Program-made: the position numbers and the translations under genes
In this document: one piece after another, positions 1 to 8,296 of the stretch
How positions within the stretch are numbered: the stretch's first letter is position 1
Layout: each line of letters opens with the position of its first letter
Assembly (NCBI GenBank): GCA_947174385.1
Contig: CAMWIU010000007.1
Span: forward strand, 1-33,986
DNA from: an uncultured Treponema sp.
GTDB lineage: Bacteria > Spirochaetota > Spirochaetia > Treponematales > Treponemataceae
DNA length: 33,986 nt
Direction: 5' to 3'
Notes under the pieces: model-generated
Databases searched by the model: none
What the model saw: only the letters and a program-made list of their open reading frames with translations
Told to the model about the DNA's origin: nothing

Positions 1-290
1 ATCCCGCAGGCATCGACTCCCCCATTCCGGGCAACGATGACGCGATTCGCGCGATCAGCCTTTTCACTTCGGTCATCGCGAACGCCGTGATGGAAGCGAA
101 CAACGAGGAAGGCCTCAAGATTATCGAAACTCTCGGCGACGACGATGATGTGCAGACCGATGCCGTCGTAAAGCACGACGATGTTGAAATCGACGACTAC
201 GCCAACTATCAGCCGACGGAGCAGAAAGAGGAAGACATCAAGGCGAACGAAGCCGATTCCATCGTTGACGAAGACGAGTTGTATAAATAA
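1..290 (+). CDS. rpsB: 30S ribosomal protein S2, C-terminal part (5' end outside window)
   Basis: S2 is a structural protein of the small ribosomal subunit. Only the last ~95 residues are present, read from position 3. The segment IDSPIPGNDDAIRAI matches the conserved S2 C-terminal core, where the PGNDDA motif is characteristic. After the conserved helix the protein carries a long acidic tail of ~45 residues rich in Asp and Glu (DDDDVQ, DDVEIDDY), well beyond the usual bacterial S2 end. The stop TAA at 288-290 is followed 24 nt later by tsf, the usual rpsB-tsf order. The identification rests on the conserved segment plus the downstream tsf; the role of the acidic tail is unknown. Confidence 0.93.
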   Translation, partial: PAGIDSPIPGNDDAIRAISLFTSVIANAVMEANNEEGLKIIETLGDDDDVQTDAVVKHDDVEIDDYANYQPTEQKEEDIKANEADSIVDEDELYK

Positions 291-314
291 ATTAAATTTA
301 ACTTGGAGAAAAAA

Positions 315-1151
315 ATGGCAATATCAATGGCAGATGTCAAGGCTTTGAACGAAAGCACGGGCGCGGGACTTTTGGCCTGCAAAAACGCGCGTGCCGAAGC
401 CAATGGCGACACAAAGGAAGCCGCCAAAATATTGAAGGAAAAAGGGCTTGCGGCCGTGGCGAAGCGCAGCGAACGCGCCACCAGCGAAGGCCGGATTTTC
501 GTGCGGAAGCTCGAGGACAAAATCGTTCTCATCGAAGTTACCTGCGAGACGGATTTCGTCGCGAAAAACGCGGACTTCATTGCGACCGGCGAAAAATTGC
601 TAGACGTGACGCTTGAAAAAGGTTATACGAACGTCGAGCAGGAGCACAAGGACATCCTCATGGAATTGGCGACGAAAATCCGCGAAAACATGACGGTCGC
701 AAAAGTGAGCGTCGTGGCGATTCCGCAGGGCGCGGTGGCGGCATCTTACGTCCACTCTGATTTCAAGACTGCGAGCGCGGTCGTAATCAAAGGCTCGACG
801 GACGAAGCCGTAAAGACTTTCGCCTACGATTGCTGCATGCACTTGGCGGCGTTCACTCCTGCGTACCTCAAAGCCTCGGACGTTCCGCAGTCGTACATCG
901 ACGAGCAGACGGAAATCTTCAAGGCGCAGATGGATCAGGACGAAAAGATGGCCGCGAAGCCCGAAAACGTCAAGGCCGGAATCTTGCAGGGCAAAGTCAA
1001 AAAGCATCTTTCCGAAATTTGCTTCGTAGACCAAATGTTCGTAAAGGACGACAAGGTTACGGTCGCAAAGAAAATCGAGGAAGTTGGAAAGAGCGTCGGC
1101 GCGAATTTGGAATTCGGCGAAATCGTGCTTGACGTTCTCGGAAAAGAATAA
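315..1151 (+). CDS. tsf: Elongation factor Ts
   Basis: EF-Ts is the guanine-nucleotide exchange factor that recycles EF-Tu-GDP in the cytoplasm. The N-terminal UBA-like region (VKALNESTGAGLLACKNA) and the signature CETDFVAKN are both visible, followed by the two core subdomains. The length of 278 residues is normal for bacteria. I chose ATG 315 because GGAG at 305-308 lies 6 nt upstream. A TTG at 303 would put the Shine-Dalgarno sequence inside the gene, and another ATG at 327 has no closer site. It follows rpsB as in most bacteria. The usual next gene, pyrH (UMP kinase), is absent and frr comes next, as in treponemes. Confidence 0.96.
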   Translation: MAISMADVKALNESTGAGLLACKNARAEANGDTKEAAKILKEKGLAAVAKRSERATSEGRIFVRKLEDKIVLIEVTCETDFVAKNADFIATGEKLLDVTLEKGYTNVEQEHKDILMELATKIRENMTVAKVSVVAIPQGAVAASYVHSDFKTASAVVIKGSTDEAVKTFAYDCCMHLAAFTPAYLKASDVPQSYIDEQTEIFKAQMDQDEKMAAKPENVKAGILQGKVKKHLSEICFVDQMFVKDDKVTVAKKIEEVGKSVGANLEFGEIVLDVLGKE

Positions 1152-1319
1152 ATTTGCTGCGGGCGAACGCAAAAAACAGGCGCGGATTTTGAAAAAATTC
1201 CGCGTCCTTGAAAATTGAGTTCGCGTCGCAAATCAAAGATTTGCTTACGAGTTTTTCACTTGTTTTTTCTTGTGAAAAACTCGCGTCGCAACGAACGCTT
1301 CAAGGCGTTAAGGAAAATT
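1152..1319 (+). promoter_or_regulatory. Structured tsf-frr intergenic region with several hairpins
   Basis: This 168-nt gap contains a series of inverted repeats. They are a CGCGGA/TCCGCG stem around 1176-1203, GCAAATC/GATTTGC with an AAA loop (1228-1244), GAGTTTTTCAC/GTGAAAAACTC (1249-1282) and AACGC/GCGTT (1294-1309). An 11-nt direct repeat TCGCGTCGCAA occurs at 1221-1231 and 1281-1291. The last hairpin ends next to the frr ribosome-binding site (AAGGA, 1310-1314). No stem is followed directly by a clean U-run, so a simple terminator is not obvious. It could be an attenuator, an mRNA-processing site or a dispersed palindromic element; no promoter is clear. Confidence 0.5.
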
Positions 1320-1865
1320 ATGTCAACTGAATCATCAAAGGAAAGGATGGAAAAGACAATCGCCGCGCTCAAGGATTCTTTCAATGCAATCCGCACAGGA
1401 CGCGCGAGCGCGAGCATTTTCGACAGAGTGCGCGTTGACTACTACGGACAGAAATCGCCGCTCAATCAAGTGGCGACGGTTTCGATTCCCGAGGCGCGCA
1501 CCGTCATCATAAATCCGTTCGACAAGTCGCTCATCCCCGAAATCGAAAAGGCGATTCTCACCGCGGATTTGGGACTGAATCCTTCGAACGACGGAAAAGT
1601 CATCCGCATCGCGATTCCGCCGCTCACCGCAGAACGCCGCAAGGAACTTACGAAGCAGGCAAAGGCGACGGCTGAAAATTCTCGTACCGCGATTCGGAAC
1701 ATCCGACGCGACGAAAACGAGGATTTGAAAAAACGTCAGAAAGCCGGCGAAATCACTGAAGACGAGCTTAAGAAATTGGGCGACGAGCTTCAGAAAGCCA
1801 CCGACAAATTCATCGCGGAAATAAATTCAATTTACGACGCGAAAGAAAAGGAAATAATGGACTGA
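1320..1865 (+). CDS. frr: Ribosome recycling factor
   Basis: RRF splits the post-termination ribosome together with EF-G. The 181-residue length is typical. The family pattern is clear: SKERMEKTIAALKDSFNAIRTGRAS at the start (helix 1), YYGQKSPLNQVATVSIPEAR in the head domain, and the C-terminal helices with ERRKELTKQAK and IRNIRRDEN. Start ATG 1320 is preceded by AAGGA (1310-1314). An in-frame upstream extension to 1215 only translates the structured intergenic region and is rejected. The stop TGA overlaps the uppS start by 1 nt (TGATG), indicating coupled translation. Confidence 0.96.
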   Translation: MSTESSKERMEKTIAALKDSFNAIRTGRASASIFDRVRVDYYGQKSPLNQVATVSIPEARTVIINPFDKSLIPEIEKAILTADLGLNPSNDGKVIRIAIPPLTAERRKELTKQAKATAENSRTAIRNIRRDENEDLKKRQKAGEITEDELKKLGDELQKATDKFIAEINSIYDAKEKEIMD

Positions 1866-2596
1866 TGCCTTCGGATTTTCGCAGCGAAAATTCAATTCCT
1901 CGCCATGTGGCCATCATTATGGACGGAAACGGACGCTGGGCGCAAAAACGCGCACTTCCGCGCACCGCCGGCCACAAAGAGGGCTTGGAAACTGCGAAAC
2001 GCATCGTGCGGGCCGCGTCCGATTTGGGCATAAAATATGTCACGCTCTACACTTTTTCCACCGAAAACTGGAAGCGCGCGCAGGAAGAAGTGGGCTATTT
2101 GATGGGGCTGATAAAAGGCCATTTGCGAGCCGAATTCGAATTTTACAAGGAAAATAAAATCCGCATCGAGCACATCGGAAACCTTTCCGGTTTGCCGCGC
2201 GACGTTCAGGAAGAAATTCTGAACGCGAAGAAGGACACCGAGCATTTTTCGGGAACGACTGTCGTTCTTGCGATAAATTACGGCGGTCGCGACGAAATCG
2301 TTCGGGCGGCGCGAAAATTGCTTGAAAGTCCTTCACAAGGAAAAATTCTTTCGGAAAAAGATTTCGGCGCGGAATTCGACATGCCCGATTTGCCCGAAGT
2401 GGATCTTCTCGTGCGCACGGGCGGCGAAAAGCGTTTGAGCAACTTTTTGCTTTGGCATGCGGCTTACGCCGAACTGCTTTTCACCGACACGCTTTGGCCG
2501 GACTATGACGTGGAGGAATTCAAGCGCGACGTGAAGGAATTTTCGGCGCGGAACAGGCGGTTCGGCGGCGTAGAAAATTCGGGAGGCGCAAGATGA
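1865..2596 (+). CDS. uppS: Undecaprenyl diphosphate synthase (cis-prenyltransferase)
   Basis: UppS condenses isopentenyl diphosphate onto farnesyl diphosphate to make the undecaprenyl carrier for peptidoglycan and surface glycans. The catalytic motif IIMDGNGRWA is near residue 20, with the Mg-binding Asp. GHKEG, TLYTFSTENW and the C-terminal DLLVRTGGEKRLSNFLLW are also present. At 243 residues it is of usual size. The start overlaps the frr stop by 1 nt and the end overlaps cdsA by 4 nt (ATGA). Together with cdsA, dxr and rseP it forms the classic envelope-precursor cluster, and dxr supplies the isoprenoid precursor pathway on which UppS depends. Confidence 0.96.
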   Translation: MPSDFRSENSIPRHVAIIMDGNGRWAQKRALPRTAGHKEGLETAKRIVRAASDLGIKYVTLYTFSTENWKRAQEEVGYLMGLIKGHLRAEFEFYKENKIRIEHIGNLSGLPRDVQEEILNAKKDTEHFSGTTVVLAINYGGRDEIVRAARKLLESPSQGKILSEKDFGAEFDMPDLPEVDLLVRTGGEKRLSNFLLWHAAYAELLFTDTLWPDYDVEEFKRDVKEFSARNRRFGGVENSGGAR

Positions 2597-3465
2597 ACAA
2601 GCTCGTCCAAAGACTTTTGATTTTTTTTATCGGAATTCCCGTTGTCCTCGGATTTGTTTGTCTCGACGTGTTCTCGCATCTTCCGTTCAACGCGCTTTTA
2701 ATAGTAATTTCTGCAATCGCCGCAAGCGAACTTTGCACGATTTTTTCCTCGGGTGGCGAAACTTTGCCGAAGCCCTTGTTAATCTCGCTCTGCGCGGCGA
2801 TTCCGGCTTGCACTTACATCAGCCTGTTGTTTCCATGTTGGTTCTTTGCATTCAATCTTTGCGACGGCGCGCTCATTGCGGCGGTGTTCATAATTTTTGC
2901 TTTCGAAATATTTTCCGCGCGGACATTCGAAAAATCGAACGCTCGCATAGCGCGCTCTGTCTGCACTATTTTTTACGCGGGATTTTTGCCTTCGTACATC
3001 ACGAAAATTTCCTTTACGCCATTTTCTACCGATTATCTTGTGACGTTCCTCGTGATGGTCTTCATAAGCGACAGCGCGGCGTGGCTTTTCGGAATGCTTT
3101 TCGGAAAAAACAATCGCGGAAAAGTCGCGGCAAGTCCGAACAAAAGCATCGCGGGCTTCGTGGGCGCGTACCTCGGCTGCATTTTGGTCGCATTCCTCGC
3201 CTCGTATTTGGTCTTTCCTTCCGCGTTCAGTGTTTCGAACAGGGCGTTGCGCGTGCTTGTCTTGGGCATCGTGGTTTGCACGGCGAGCATCGTGGGCGAC
3301 CTTGCCGAAAGCGTTTTCAAGCGCAGCGCGAACGTCAAGGACAGCGGAAAAATAATTCTCGGACGCGGCGGCATTTTGGACTGCGTTGATTCCGTGTTCA
3401 TGGCGGCTCCGTTCTATTATTATTTGCTGATTCAATTGTTCTATTTTCATTTTCCATCAGTATGA
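2593..3465 (+). CDS. cdsA: Phosphatidate cytidylyltransferase (CDP-diacylglycerol synthase)
   Basis: CdsA makes CDP-diacylglycerol from phosphatidate and CTP in the inner membrane, feeding all phospholipid synthesis. The protein is 290 residues and very hydrophobic, with about seven or eight predicted membrane helices. The C-terminal signature is recognisable as FKRSANVKDSGK followed by GRGGILDCVDS. It differs from the usual GHGGxxDRxDS by Arg for His and Cys for Arg. I believe variants like this occur in spirochaetes, so it is probably functional. It overlaps uppS and dxr by ATGA at both ends. Confidence 0.93.
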   Translation: MNKLVQRLLIFFIGIPVVLGFVCLDVFSHLPFNALLIVISAIAASELCTIFSSGGETLPKPLLISLCAAIPACTYISLLFPCWFFAFNLCDGALIAAVFIIFAFEIFSARTFEKSNARIARSVCTIFYAGFLPSYITKISFTPFSTDYLVTFLVMVFISDSAAWLFGMLFGKNNRGKVAASPNKSIAGFVGAYLGCILVAFLASYLVFPSAFSVSNRALRVLVLGIVVCTASIVGDLAESVFKRSANVKDSGKIILGRGGILDCVDSVFMAAPFYYYLLIQLFYFHFPSV

Positions 3466-4547
3466 AAGACATTCTCGTTCTCGGAGCGACTGGCTCAATA
3501 GGAAAAAGCACGCTCGACTTGGCACGTCGCCACAAAGACAAATTCCGCGTCGTTGGGATTCAGGCGCATTCGCAAAAGGAAAAGCTCGATTCCCTTGCGG
3601 CAGAATTCCAGTGCCGCGCGACGCTTTCTTCACTTGAGGGCGACGGTGGCATCGCAAAACTTCTCGACGCTGCAAAGCCGCAAATCGTGGTGAACGGCAT
3701 TGCGGGAAGCGCGGGATTGATTCCAAGCAAAATGGTTTTGGAGCGAGGAATCGACCTCGCGCTCGCAAACAAAGAAAGCGTCGTGATGGCGTGGAATCTC
3801 GTAAATGAAACCGCGCGAAAAAGTGGTGCGAAAATAATTCCTGTGGACAGCGAGCACAGCGCGATTTTCAACCTCGCATCGTTCTGCGGGCGCGAAAAAA
3901 TCGCCGAAATAATCCTCACTGCGAGCGGAGGACCTTTCAGGAATTTCAGCGAAGAACAGCTTGCGAACGCGACTCTCGCCGACGCGCTAAAGCATCCGAC
4001 TTGGAACATGGGAAAAAAAATTACGGTGGACTCGGCGACGCTCGCAAACAAAGGGCTTGAAGTCATCGAGGCGTGCAGGCTTTTCGACATGCCGAGCGAG
4101 CGCGTGGATGTCGTGGTGCATCCCGAAAGCTTGATTCATTCTTTGGTGCGCACTACGGACGGAATTCTCTACGCGCAAATCTCCAAGCCTGACATGCGCC
4201 ATCCGATAATGGGCGCGCTTTGCTTTCCCGAATATGTGGACAGCGGCTTGGAAAAATTTTCGCTTGCCGGGCACAACATGAGTTTCATGCAGCCGCGCCG
4301 AAAAGAATTTCCGCTTTTGGACGCGGCATATTCGGCAGTCAAAAAAGGTCCGCTTTGTACAATCGCATTCAACGCGGCGGACGAAGTGGCGGCGAACGCA
4401 TTCATCGAAGGAAAAATAAATTTCTTGCAGATTGCGCGCGTGGTGCAAAAAACGCTCGAAAAAGATTGGAGTGGAAACCTTTCGGATTGGGACGACGTTT
4501 TCCAATGCGACAAGGCTGCGCGGGCGGCCGCGGAGGAAATGCTTTGA
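3462..4547 (+). CDS. dxr: 1-deoxy-D-xylulose 5-phosphate reductoisomerase
   Basis: Dxr converts DXP to 2-C-methyl-D-erythritol 4-phosphate with NADPH, the committed step of the MEP isoprenoid pathway. The NADPH-binding GATGSIG is at residues 8-14. The metal-binding VDSEHS has Asp129 and Glu131, and the third metal ligand is Glu200 in NKGLEVIEA. HPTWNMGKKITVDSATL and HPESLIHS complete the active site. The 361 residues are somewhat shorter than E. coli Dxr (398), mainly at the C-terminus, but all key residues are present. The stop overlaps a TTG start of rseP by 4 nt. Confidence 0.96.
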   Translation: MKDILVLGATGSIGKSTLDLARRHKDKFRVVGIQAHSQKEKLDSLAAEFQCRATLSSLEGDGGIAKLLDAAKPQIVVNGIAGSAGLIPSKMVLERGIDLALANKESVVMAWNLVNETARKSGAKIIPVDSEHSAIFNLASFCGREKIAEIILTASGGPFRNFSEEQLANATLADALKHPTWNMGKKITVDSATLANKGLEVIEACRLFDMPSERVDVVVHPESLIHSLVRTTDGILYAQISKPDMRHPIMGALCFPEYVDSGLEKFSLAGHNMSFMQPRRKEFPLLDAAYSAVKKGPLCTIAFNAADEVAANAFIEGKINFLQIARVVQKTLEKDWSGNLSDWDDVFQCDKAARAAAEEML

Positions 4548-5656
4548 ACATAGTCATAGGTCTTCTCGTCTTGGGCGTAATAGTCTGCTTCCACGAATTG
4601 GGACATTTTGCCGCCGCAAGAATTTTCGGCGTAAAAGTGGAGTCGTTTTCAATCGGCATGGGACCAGTGCTTTTGCACAAGACATTTCGCGGAACTGACT
4701 ACAGGATTTCGCTTTTTCCCATAGGCGGCTACTGCGGAATGAAGGGCGAAAAAGATTTTGCGAAAGCCATCGAAGAAAAACTCCCGTCTATACAAGGCGA
4801 AAAAGATTCGCTCTACGGCATCCATCCGATGAAGCGAGCCGCCATCGCGTTCGCAGGGCCGTTTTTCAATTTGATCATGGCGTGCGCCGCCTACACAGTG
4901 ATAGCGATGACGGGCTACACTTACTACACGAGAAGCGCGACAATCGAAATCCCCGAAGACGCGGCGTTTCAATCCCCCGCCCGCGAAGCGGGCATAATTT
5001 CAGGCGACACAATCAAAAGCATAAACGGAATCAAGGTAAACGATTTTTCCGACATCGCCGAAGAAATTTCATCGCGTCCGGACGAAGATGTCGTCGTGGA
5101 AGTGTGCCGGGGAAACGAAATTCTCACTTTCACCGTGCGCACGATTTTGAACAAAAAAACAGGAGCCGGAATGCTCGGCGTGCGAAGTTCGGGCGAAATC
5201 ATTTCAAAGGAAATGCCTCGCTACTCGTTTTTTCCGGCAATCGGTCAAGGCGTTTTGCAGACAGGAAAAATGATTTCGCTCACGATAAAAAGCATCGGCG
5301 TTCTTTTCAAGGGCGTGGACGTGACGAACGCGGTTTCAGGTCCTGCGCGAATAAGCAGCATGCTTGGCGAAAGCGCGCTCGACGGATTTTCGCAGGATTT
5401 CAAAACCGGAGTCGTTGTGCTGTGCCAATTTCTCGCGCTCATAAGCGTCTCGCTTTTCATAATGAACCTGCTTCCGATTCCCGTGCTCGACGGAGGCATG
5501 ATTTTGTTCGCGCTGATTCAAGCCGCAACGAAAAAGCAGATTCCGCCAAAAATCCAATACGGAATTCAAATTGCGGGAGTGATTGTGATAGCCGCGCTTT
5601 TCATGCTCGGGCTTTCCGGCGACATACGATATTTCGTCGCCCGCGCGCGGGGATAG
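4544..5656 (+). CDS. rseP: RseP-type site-2 metalloprotease (intramembrane zinc protease)
   Basis: This M50 intramembrane protease cleaves membrane-embedded substrates such as anti-sigma factors or signal-peptide remnants. The zinc motif HELGH is at residues 17-21 in the first membrane helix. A PDZ domain follows in the middle (about residues 130-220), then the C-terminal NLLPIPVLDGG that supplies the Asp zinc ligand. I chose TTG 4544 as start because GGAGG at 4532-4536 lies 7 nt upstream and the first membrane helix begins immediately. An ATG 324 nt further upstream would read through dxr in another frame. Length is 370 residues. No anti-sigma partner is visible in the window. Confidence 0.92.
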   Translation: MNIVIGLLVLGVIVCFHELGHFAAARIFGVKVESFSIGMGPVLLHKTFRGTDYRISLFPIGGYCGMKGEKDFAKAIEEKLPSIQGEKDSLYGIHPMKRAAIAFAGPFFNLIMACAAYTVIAMTGYTYYTRSATIEIPEDAAFQSPAREAGIISGDTIKSINGIKVNDFSDIAEEISSRPDEDVVVEVCRGNEILTFTVRTILNKKTGAGMLGVRSSGEIISKEMPRYSFFPAIGQGVLQTGKMISLTIKSIGVLFKGVDVTNAVSGPARISSMLGESALDGFSQDFKTGVVVLCQFLALISVSLFIMNLLPIPVLDGGMILFALIQAATKKQIPPKIQYGIQIAGVIVIAALFMLGLSGDIRYFVARARG

Positions 5657-5703
5657 GAGAAGGAACTTGCGGCGCAATCGAATTTTGTTGTGGACAATCG
5701 CAC

Positions 5704-5732
5704 TTGCAAAGGCGTGTCAAATCTGCTATAAT
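5704..5732 (+). promoter_or_regulatory. Promoter TTGCAA-N17-TGCTATAAT upstream of the signal-peptidase-like gene
   Basis: The -35 TTGCAA is at 5704-5709, the spacer is exactly 17 nt, and the -10 TATAAT is at 5727-5732 with an extended TG. Only 9 nt separate the -10 box from ATG 5742, so transcription should begin within about three bases of the start codon. No Shine-Dalgarno sequence fits in that space. This is inferred from sequence only. Confidence 0.7.
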
Positions 5733-5741
5733 TTTTCAATT

Positions 5742-6464
5742 ATGGAAAAAAAGAGTTACATCAACAAAAACATATACGACATTTCATTTTCGATGCGAAG
5801 GGAGCGCGCGCGGAAAATTAGGAACATTTTGCTTTTTTTGTTTCTGTTCCTTTTTTCGCTCAATGCAATTCTCGCGTATCTTATAAAGCCTGTGAAGCAG
5901 TCCTCGCTTTCGATGGAGCCGAACATTTCGCGGAATTCTTTTTCTCTCGCAACGCCGCGCGCGCTTTTTTCCGACAACAGAATCCGCCGTGGAGAAATTG
6001 TGCTGATTTCGCGCCCTGAAAAAAAATCCGCCACGTTCTTGCAAAATGTTGCAGACGTTTTTTTCCGTGTGCTCACGTTTCGCAAGTTTTCAAAGGAAAG
6101 TCCTTTTTTGAGCCGAATCGTCGCGATTCCTGGCGACACGATTTACATGAAAAATTTCGTGCTTTATGTTACTCCGCAGGGCGAGCATTTTTCGTACACG
6201 GAATTTGAACTCAATCAAATTCCTTACAGCATCGACATCCGTGTGCCGCCGCCAAATTGGGACACGCTGATTGGCGTTCACGGCGACTTTGAAAAAATGA
6301 CGCTCGGTGCGGACGAATATTTCGTGCTTGCCGACAACAGGCTTTCTTCGATGGATTCGAGAATGTTCGGCGCGGTGAAAAAAAGCCGCATAAAAGGCAA
6401 AGTCATTTTGACATATTTTCCGTTCAAGGAGTTTCGCTTTTTCCGTTCCAAGGTGCGGAAATAA
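5742..6464 (+). CDS. Signal peptidase I (S26) homologue lacking the catalytic lysine
   Basis: The protein resembles type I leader peptidases, which remove signal peptides at the outer face of the inner membrane. One N-terminal membrane helix (about residues 28-48) is followed by the S26 boxes. Box B is SLSMEP with candidate nucleophile Ser57, box C is RRGEIVLI (82-89), box D is SRIVAIPGD (124-132) and box E is ADNRLSSMDSRMFG. In box D the general-base Lys that normally precedes Arg is Ser124, and box E has ADN for GDN. It may therefore be catalytically altered or a paralogue alongside a normal LepB elsewhere. Start ATG 5742 lies 9 nt after a strong -10 box. The stop overlaps hemW by 1 nt. Confidence 0.75.
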   Translation: MEKKSYINKNIYDISFSMRRERARKIRNILLFLFLFLFSLNAILAYLIKPVKQSSLSMEPNISRNSFSLATPRALFSDNRIRRGEIVLISRPEKKSATFLQNVADVFFRVLTFRKFSKESPFLSRIVAIPGDTIYMKNFVLYVTPQGEHFSYTEFELNQIPYSIDIRVPPPNWDTLIGVHGDFEKMTLGADEYFVLADNRLSSMDSRMFGAVKKSRIKGKVILTYFPFKEFRFFRSKVRK

Positions 6465-7699
6465 TGCTCCTCTATATCCACATTCCTTTTTGCAATGGGA
6501 AGTGCGGCTACTGCGATTTTTTCAGCGAGAATCCGCGCGACGTTTTTTGCGGAACCTCATTCACGATGCGAGACTACATTGAAGCCGTGTCAAATCAAAT
6601 CGAATTTCTTGTGTCGCGTTTCGACGTGAAAAATTTTTCTTCGGTTTACATAGGCGGGGGAACGCCGAGCATATTGGGCGAGGCGGAATTGGAGTTGCTT
6701 TACGCTGCAATCAAATCTTCGTCCGCGCCATTTTCGCAAGATGCTGAATTCACTATAGAAGCCAATCCCGAAAGCGTTACGGAAGAATTTTTGAAGGCAG
6801 CTCAACTTGGCGGCGCGAACAGGCTTTCGCTCGGCATACAATGCGCGGATGACGGCGTTTTAAAATCTGTCGGGCGCAGAACGAATCGCGCTCAAATTTT
6901 GGAAGCCGTGCGCCGCATAAAAAAATTCTGGCAAGGACAATGGTGCGCCGACTTCATTGCGGGGCTTCCTTTTCAAACAAAGAAGATGCTTCACGACGAT
7001 TTGAATTTCGCGTTTCAAAATGGCGCGGCGCACATTTCTCTCTACGCGCTTTCGCTTGAAGAAGGAACGCCGCTCGAAAAAAAAGTTTCGTCCGGCGCGC
7101 TAAATTACGATGCGGATTTCGCAGATGAACTTTGGCTTTTCGGAAGGGACATTTTGGAAAAGCTCGGATTTTCGCAATATGAAATTTCGAACTTCGCGCT
7201 TCCCGGCCATGAAAGCAGGCACAATGGCGGCTATTGGCAGCTTCGCGATTATCTTGGAGTGGGTGCTGGAGCGGTCGGCACGATTTGGATTGGAAACAGG
7301 AATTTCGATTTCGGAAAAAATTCGGCGCAAGAAAAAAATGGCGTGCGCTTTTCGAATACGCGCGACATAAAAGAATACGTAGAATTTTGGAAGCAATTCA
7401 AATGGAAATGCGCGGGCGAAATTCCAGATTTTCCAGGCGAACTTGAGCCAATCAATTTGCAAACGGAAGAAAAGGAATTTTTAATGATGGGATTTCGCAC
7501 GACGCGAGGAATCGGAGAAAATGAATACCGTGCTCGTTTCGGGAAAAACTTGGCGGAACGTCTCGGCGCGAAAAGCGGAATTTTCGAAAAATGGCGAGAA
7601 AAAAAACTCGCGCTAGTCATGCAAAAAAATGGCGAAACTTTCTATTCTCTTTCGCGCGAAGGGCTTTTGTTTTTGAACAGGTTTTTGCTTGAACTTTAG
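6464..7699 (+). CDS. hemW: HemW-like radical SAM protein (putative heme chaperone)
   Basis: This is a member of the HemN/HemW branch of radical SAM enzymes. The N-terminal LLYIHIPFCNGKCGYCDF holds the CxxxCxxC [4Fe-4S] motif, and SVYIGGGTPS and the SAM-binding TIEANPES follow. The C-terminal region (ISNFALPGHESRHNGGYW and DYLGVGAGAVG) is typical of HemW, which is regarded as a heme chaperone rather than a coproporphyrinogen oxidase. At 411 residues the length is normal. ATG 6464 overlaps the preceding stop (TAATG). Distinguishing HemW from true HemN rests on the cysteine spacing and should be confirmed by phylogeny. Confidence 0.88.
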   Translation: MLLYIHIPFCNGKCGYCDFFSENPRDVFCGTSFTMRDYIEAVSNQIEFLVSRFDVKNFSSVYIGGGTPSILGEAELELLYAAIKSSSAPFSQDAEFTIEANPESVTEEFLKAAQLGGANRLSLGIQCADDGVLKSVGRRTNRAQILEAVRRIKKFWQGQWCADFIAGLPFQTKKMLHDDLNFAFQNGAAHISLYALSLEEGTPLEKKVSSGALNYDADFADELWLFGRDILEKLGFSQYEISNFALPGHESRHNGGYWQLRDYLGVGAGAVGTIWIGNRNFDFGKNSAQEKNGVRFSNTRDIKEYVEFWKQFKWKCAGEIPDFPGELEPINLQTEEKEFLMMGFRTTRGIGENEYRARFGKNLAERLGAKSGIFEKWREKKLALVMQKNGETFYSLSREGLLFLNRFLLEL

Positions 7700-7723
7700 C
7701 GGCGGAAATGAAATACATTCGCA

Positions 7724-8296
7724 TTATTCGCGGATTGTTTTTAGTTTTCCTTCCAAAAACGAAACGATTGCGGAAGGCTTCGCGCCTGCTTTGTCTCCGT
7801 CCGAAACAATCATTTCAACTTCGCTTTCGAATTCAGCGCAGATTTCCGCCACGGAATGCAACGGCTTTCCGCCTGAGCGGTTCACGCTTGTGGAATAAAT
7901 TGGAGCTTTACACAGCCTGATTACCTTGCGAAGCCATTCGTCTTTCGGGCAGCGGAACGCGGTGGTGTCGCGTCCCGTGATTTTTTTGTAGCGCACGTTA
8001 TTTTCGACGATTATTGTCAAAGGTCCTGGCCATCTTCCGAAAATTTCCTGCGGCAAAATTCGGTCGGTGTAATTGTAGATGCTTTCTGGTTCGCTCAAAA
8101 GTTCTATAAAAGGCTTTTCTTCGCCACGCCCTTTTATTTCGCGGATGATTTTGTCCGTGCCGAATTCGCAAGGCTCGCACGAAACAATTCCGCTGAAGCC
8201 GTATACGGTGTCGGTCGGAATTATTACGATTTTTTCTTTTTTGATTGCGGATGAAATTCGCTCCGCAGAATCTTTTTCAGATTTGAGCAACGTCAT
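7724..8296 (-). CDS. tsaC: L-threonylcarbamoyladenylate synthase (TsaC/YrdC/Sua5 family)
   Basis: This enzyme makes threonylcarbamoyl-AMP from Thr, bicarbonate and ATP for the t6A37 modification of ANN-decoding tRNAs. The YrdC fold is clear. An N-terminal IIPTDTVYGFSG is followed by KGRGEEKPF in place of the KxRxxxkP nucleotide-binding motif, RWPGPLTIIVE and the SVNRSGG segment. At 190 residues it is a short, YrdC-type version without the Sua5 C-terminal domain. I chose ATG 8296 because GAGGGA precedes it and the YrdC fold begins shortly after. The 8323 start has no ribosome site. It overlaps the upstream FtsB-like gene by 20 nt and converges with hemW. Confidence 0.9.
   Translation of the reverse strand: MTLLKSEKDSAERISSAIKKEKIVIIPTDTVYGFSGIVSCEPCEFGTDKIIREIKGRGEEKPFIELLSEPESIYNYTDRILPQEIFGRWPGPLTIIVENNVRYKKITGRDTTAFRCPKDEWLRKVIRLCKAPIYSTSVNRSGGKPLHSVAEICAEFESEVEMIVSDGDKAGAKPSAIVSFLEGKLKTIRE

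Noticed and set aside
1215-1319. N-terminal extension of ribosome recycling factor
   Set aside because: It only translates the structured intergenic region, and ATG 1320 has a ribosome site and gives the family's normal length.
4220-4543. N-terminal extension of RseP
   Set aside because: This stretch is dxr in another frame. A TTG start at 4544 with GGAGG is well placed and the zinc motif helix begins there.
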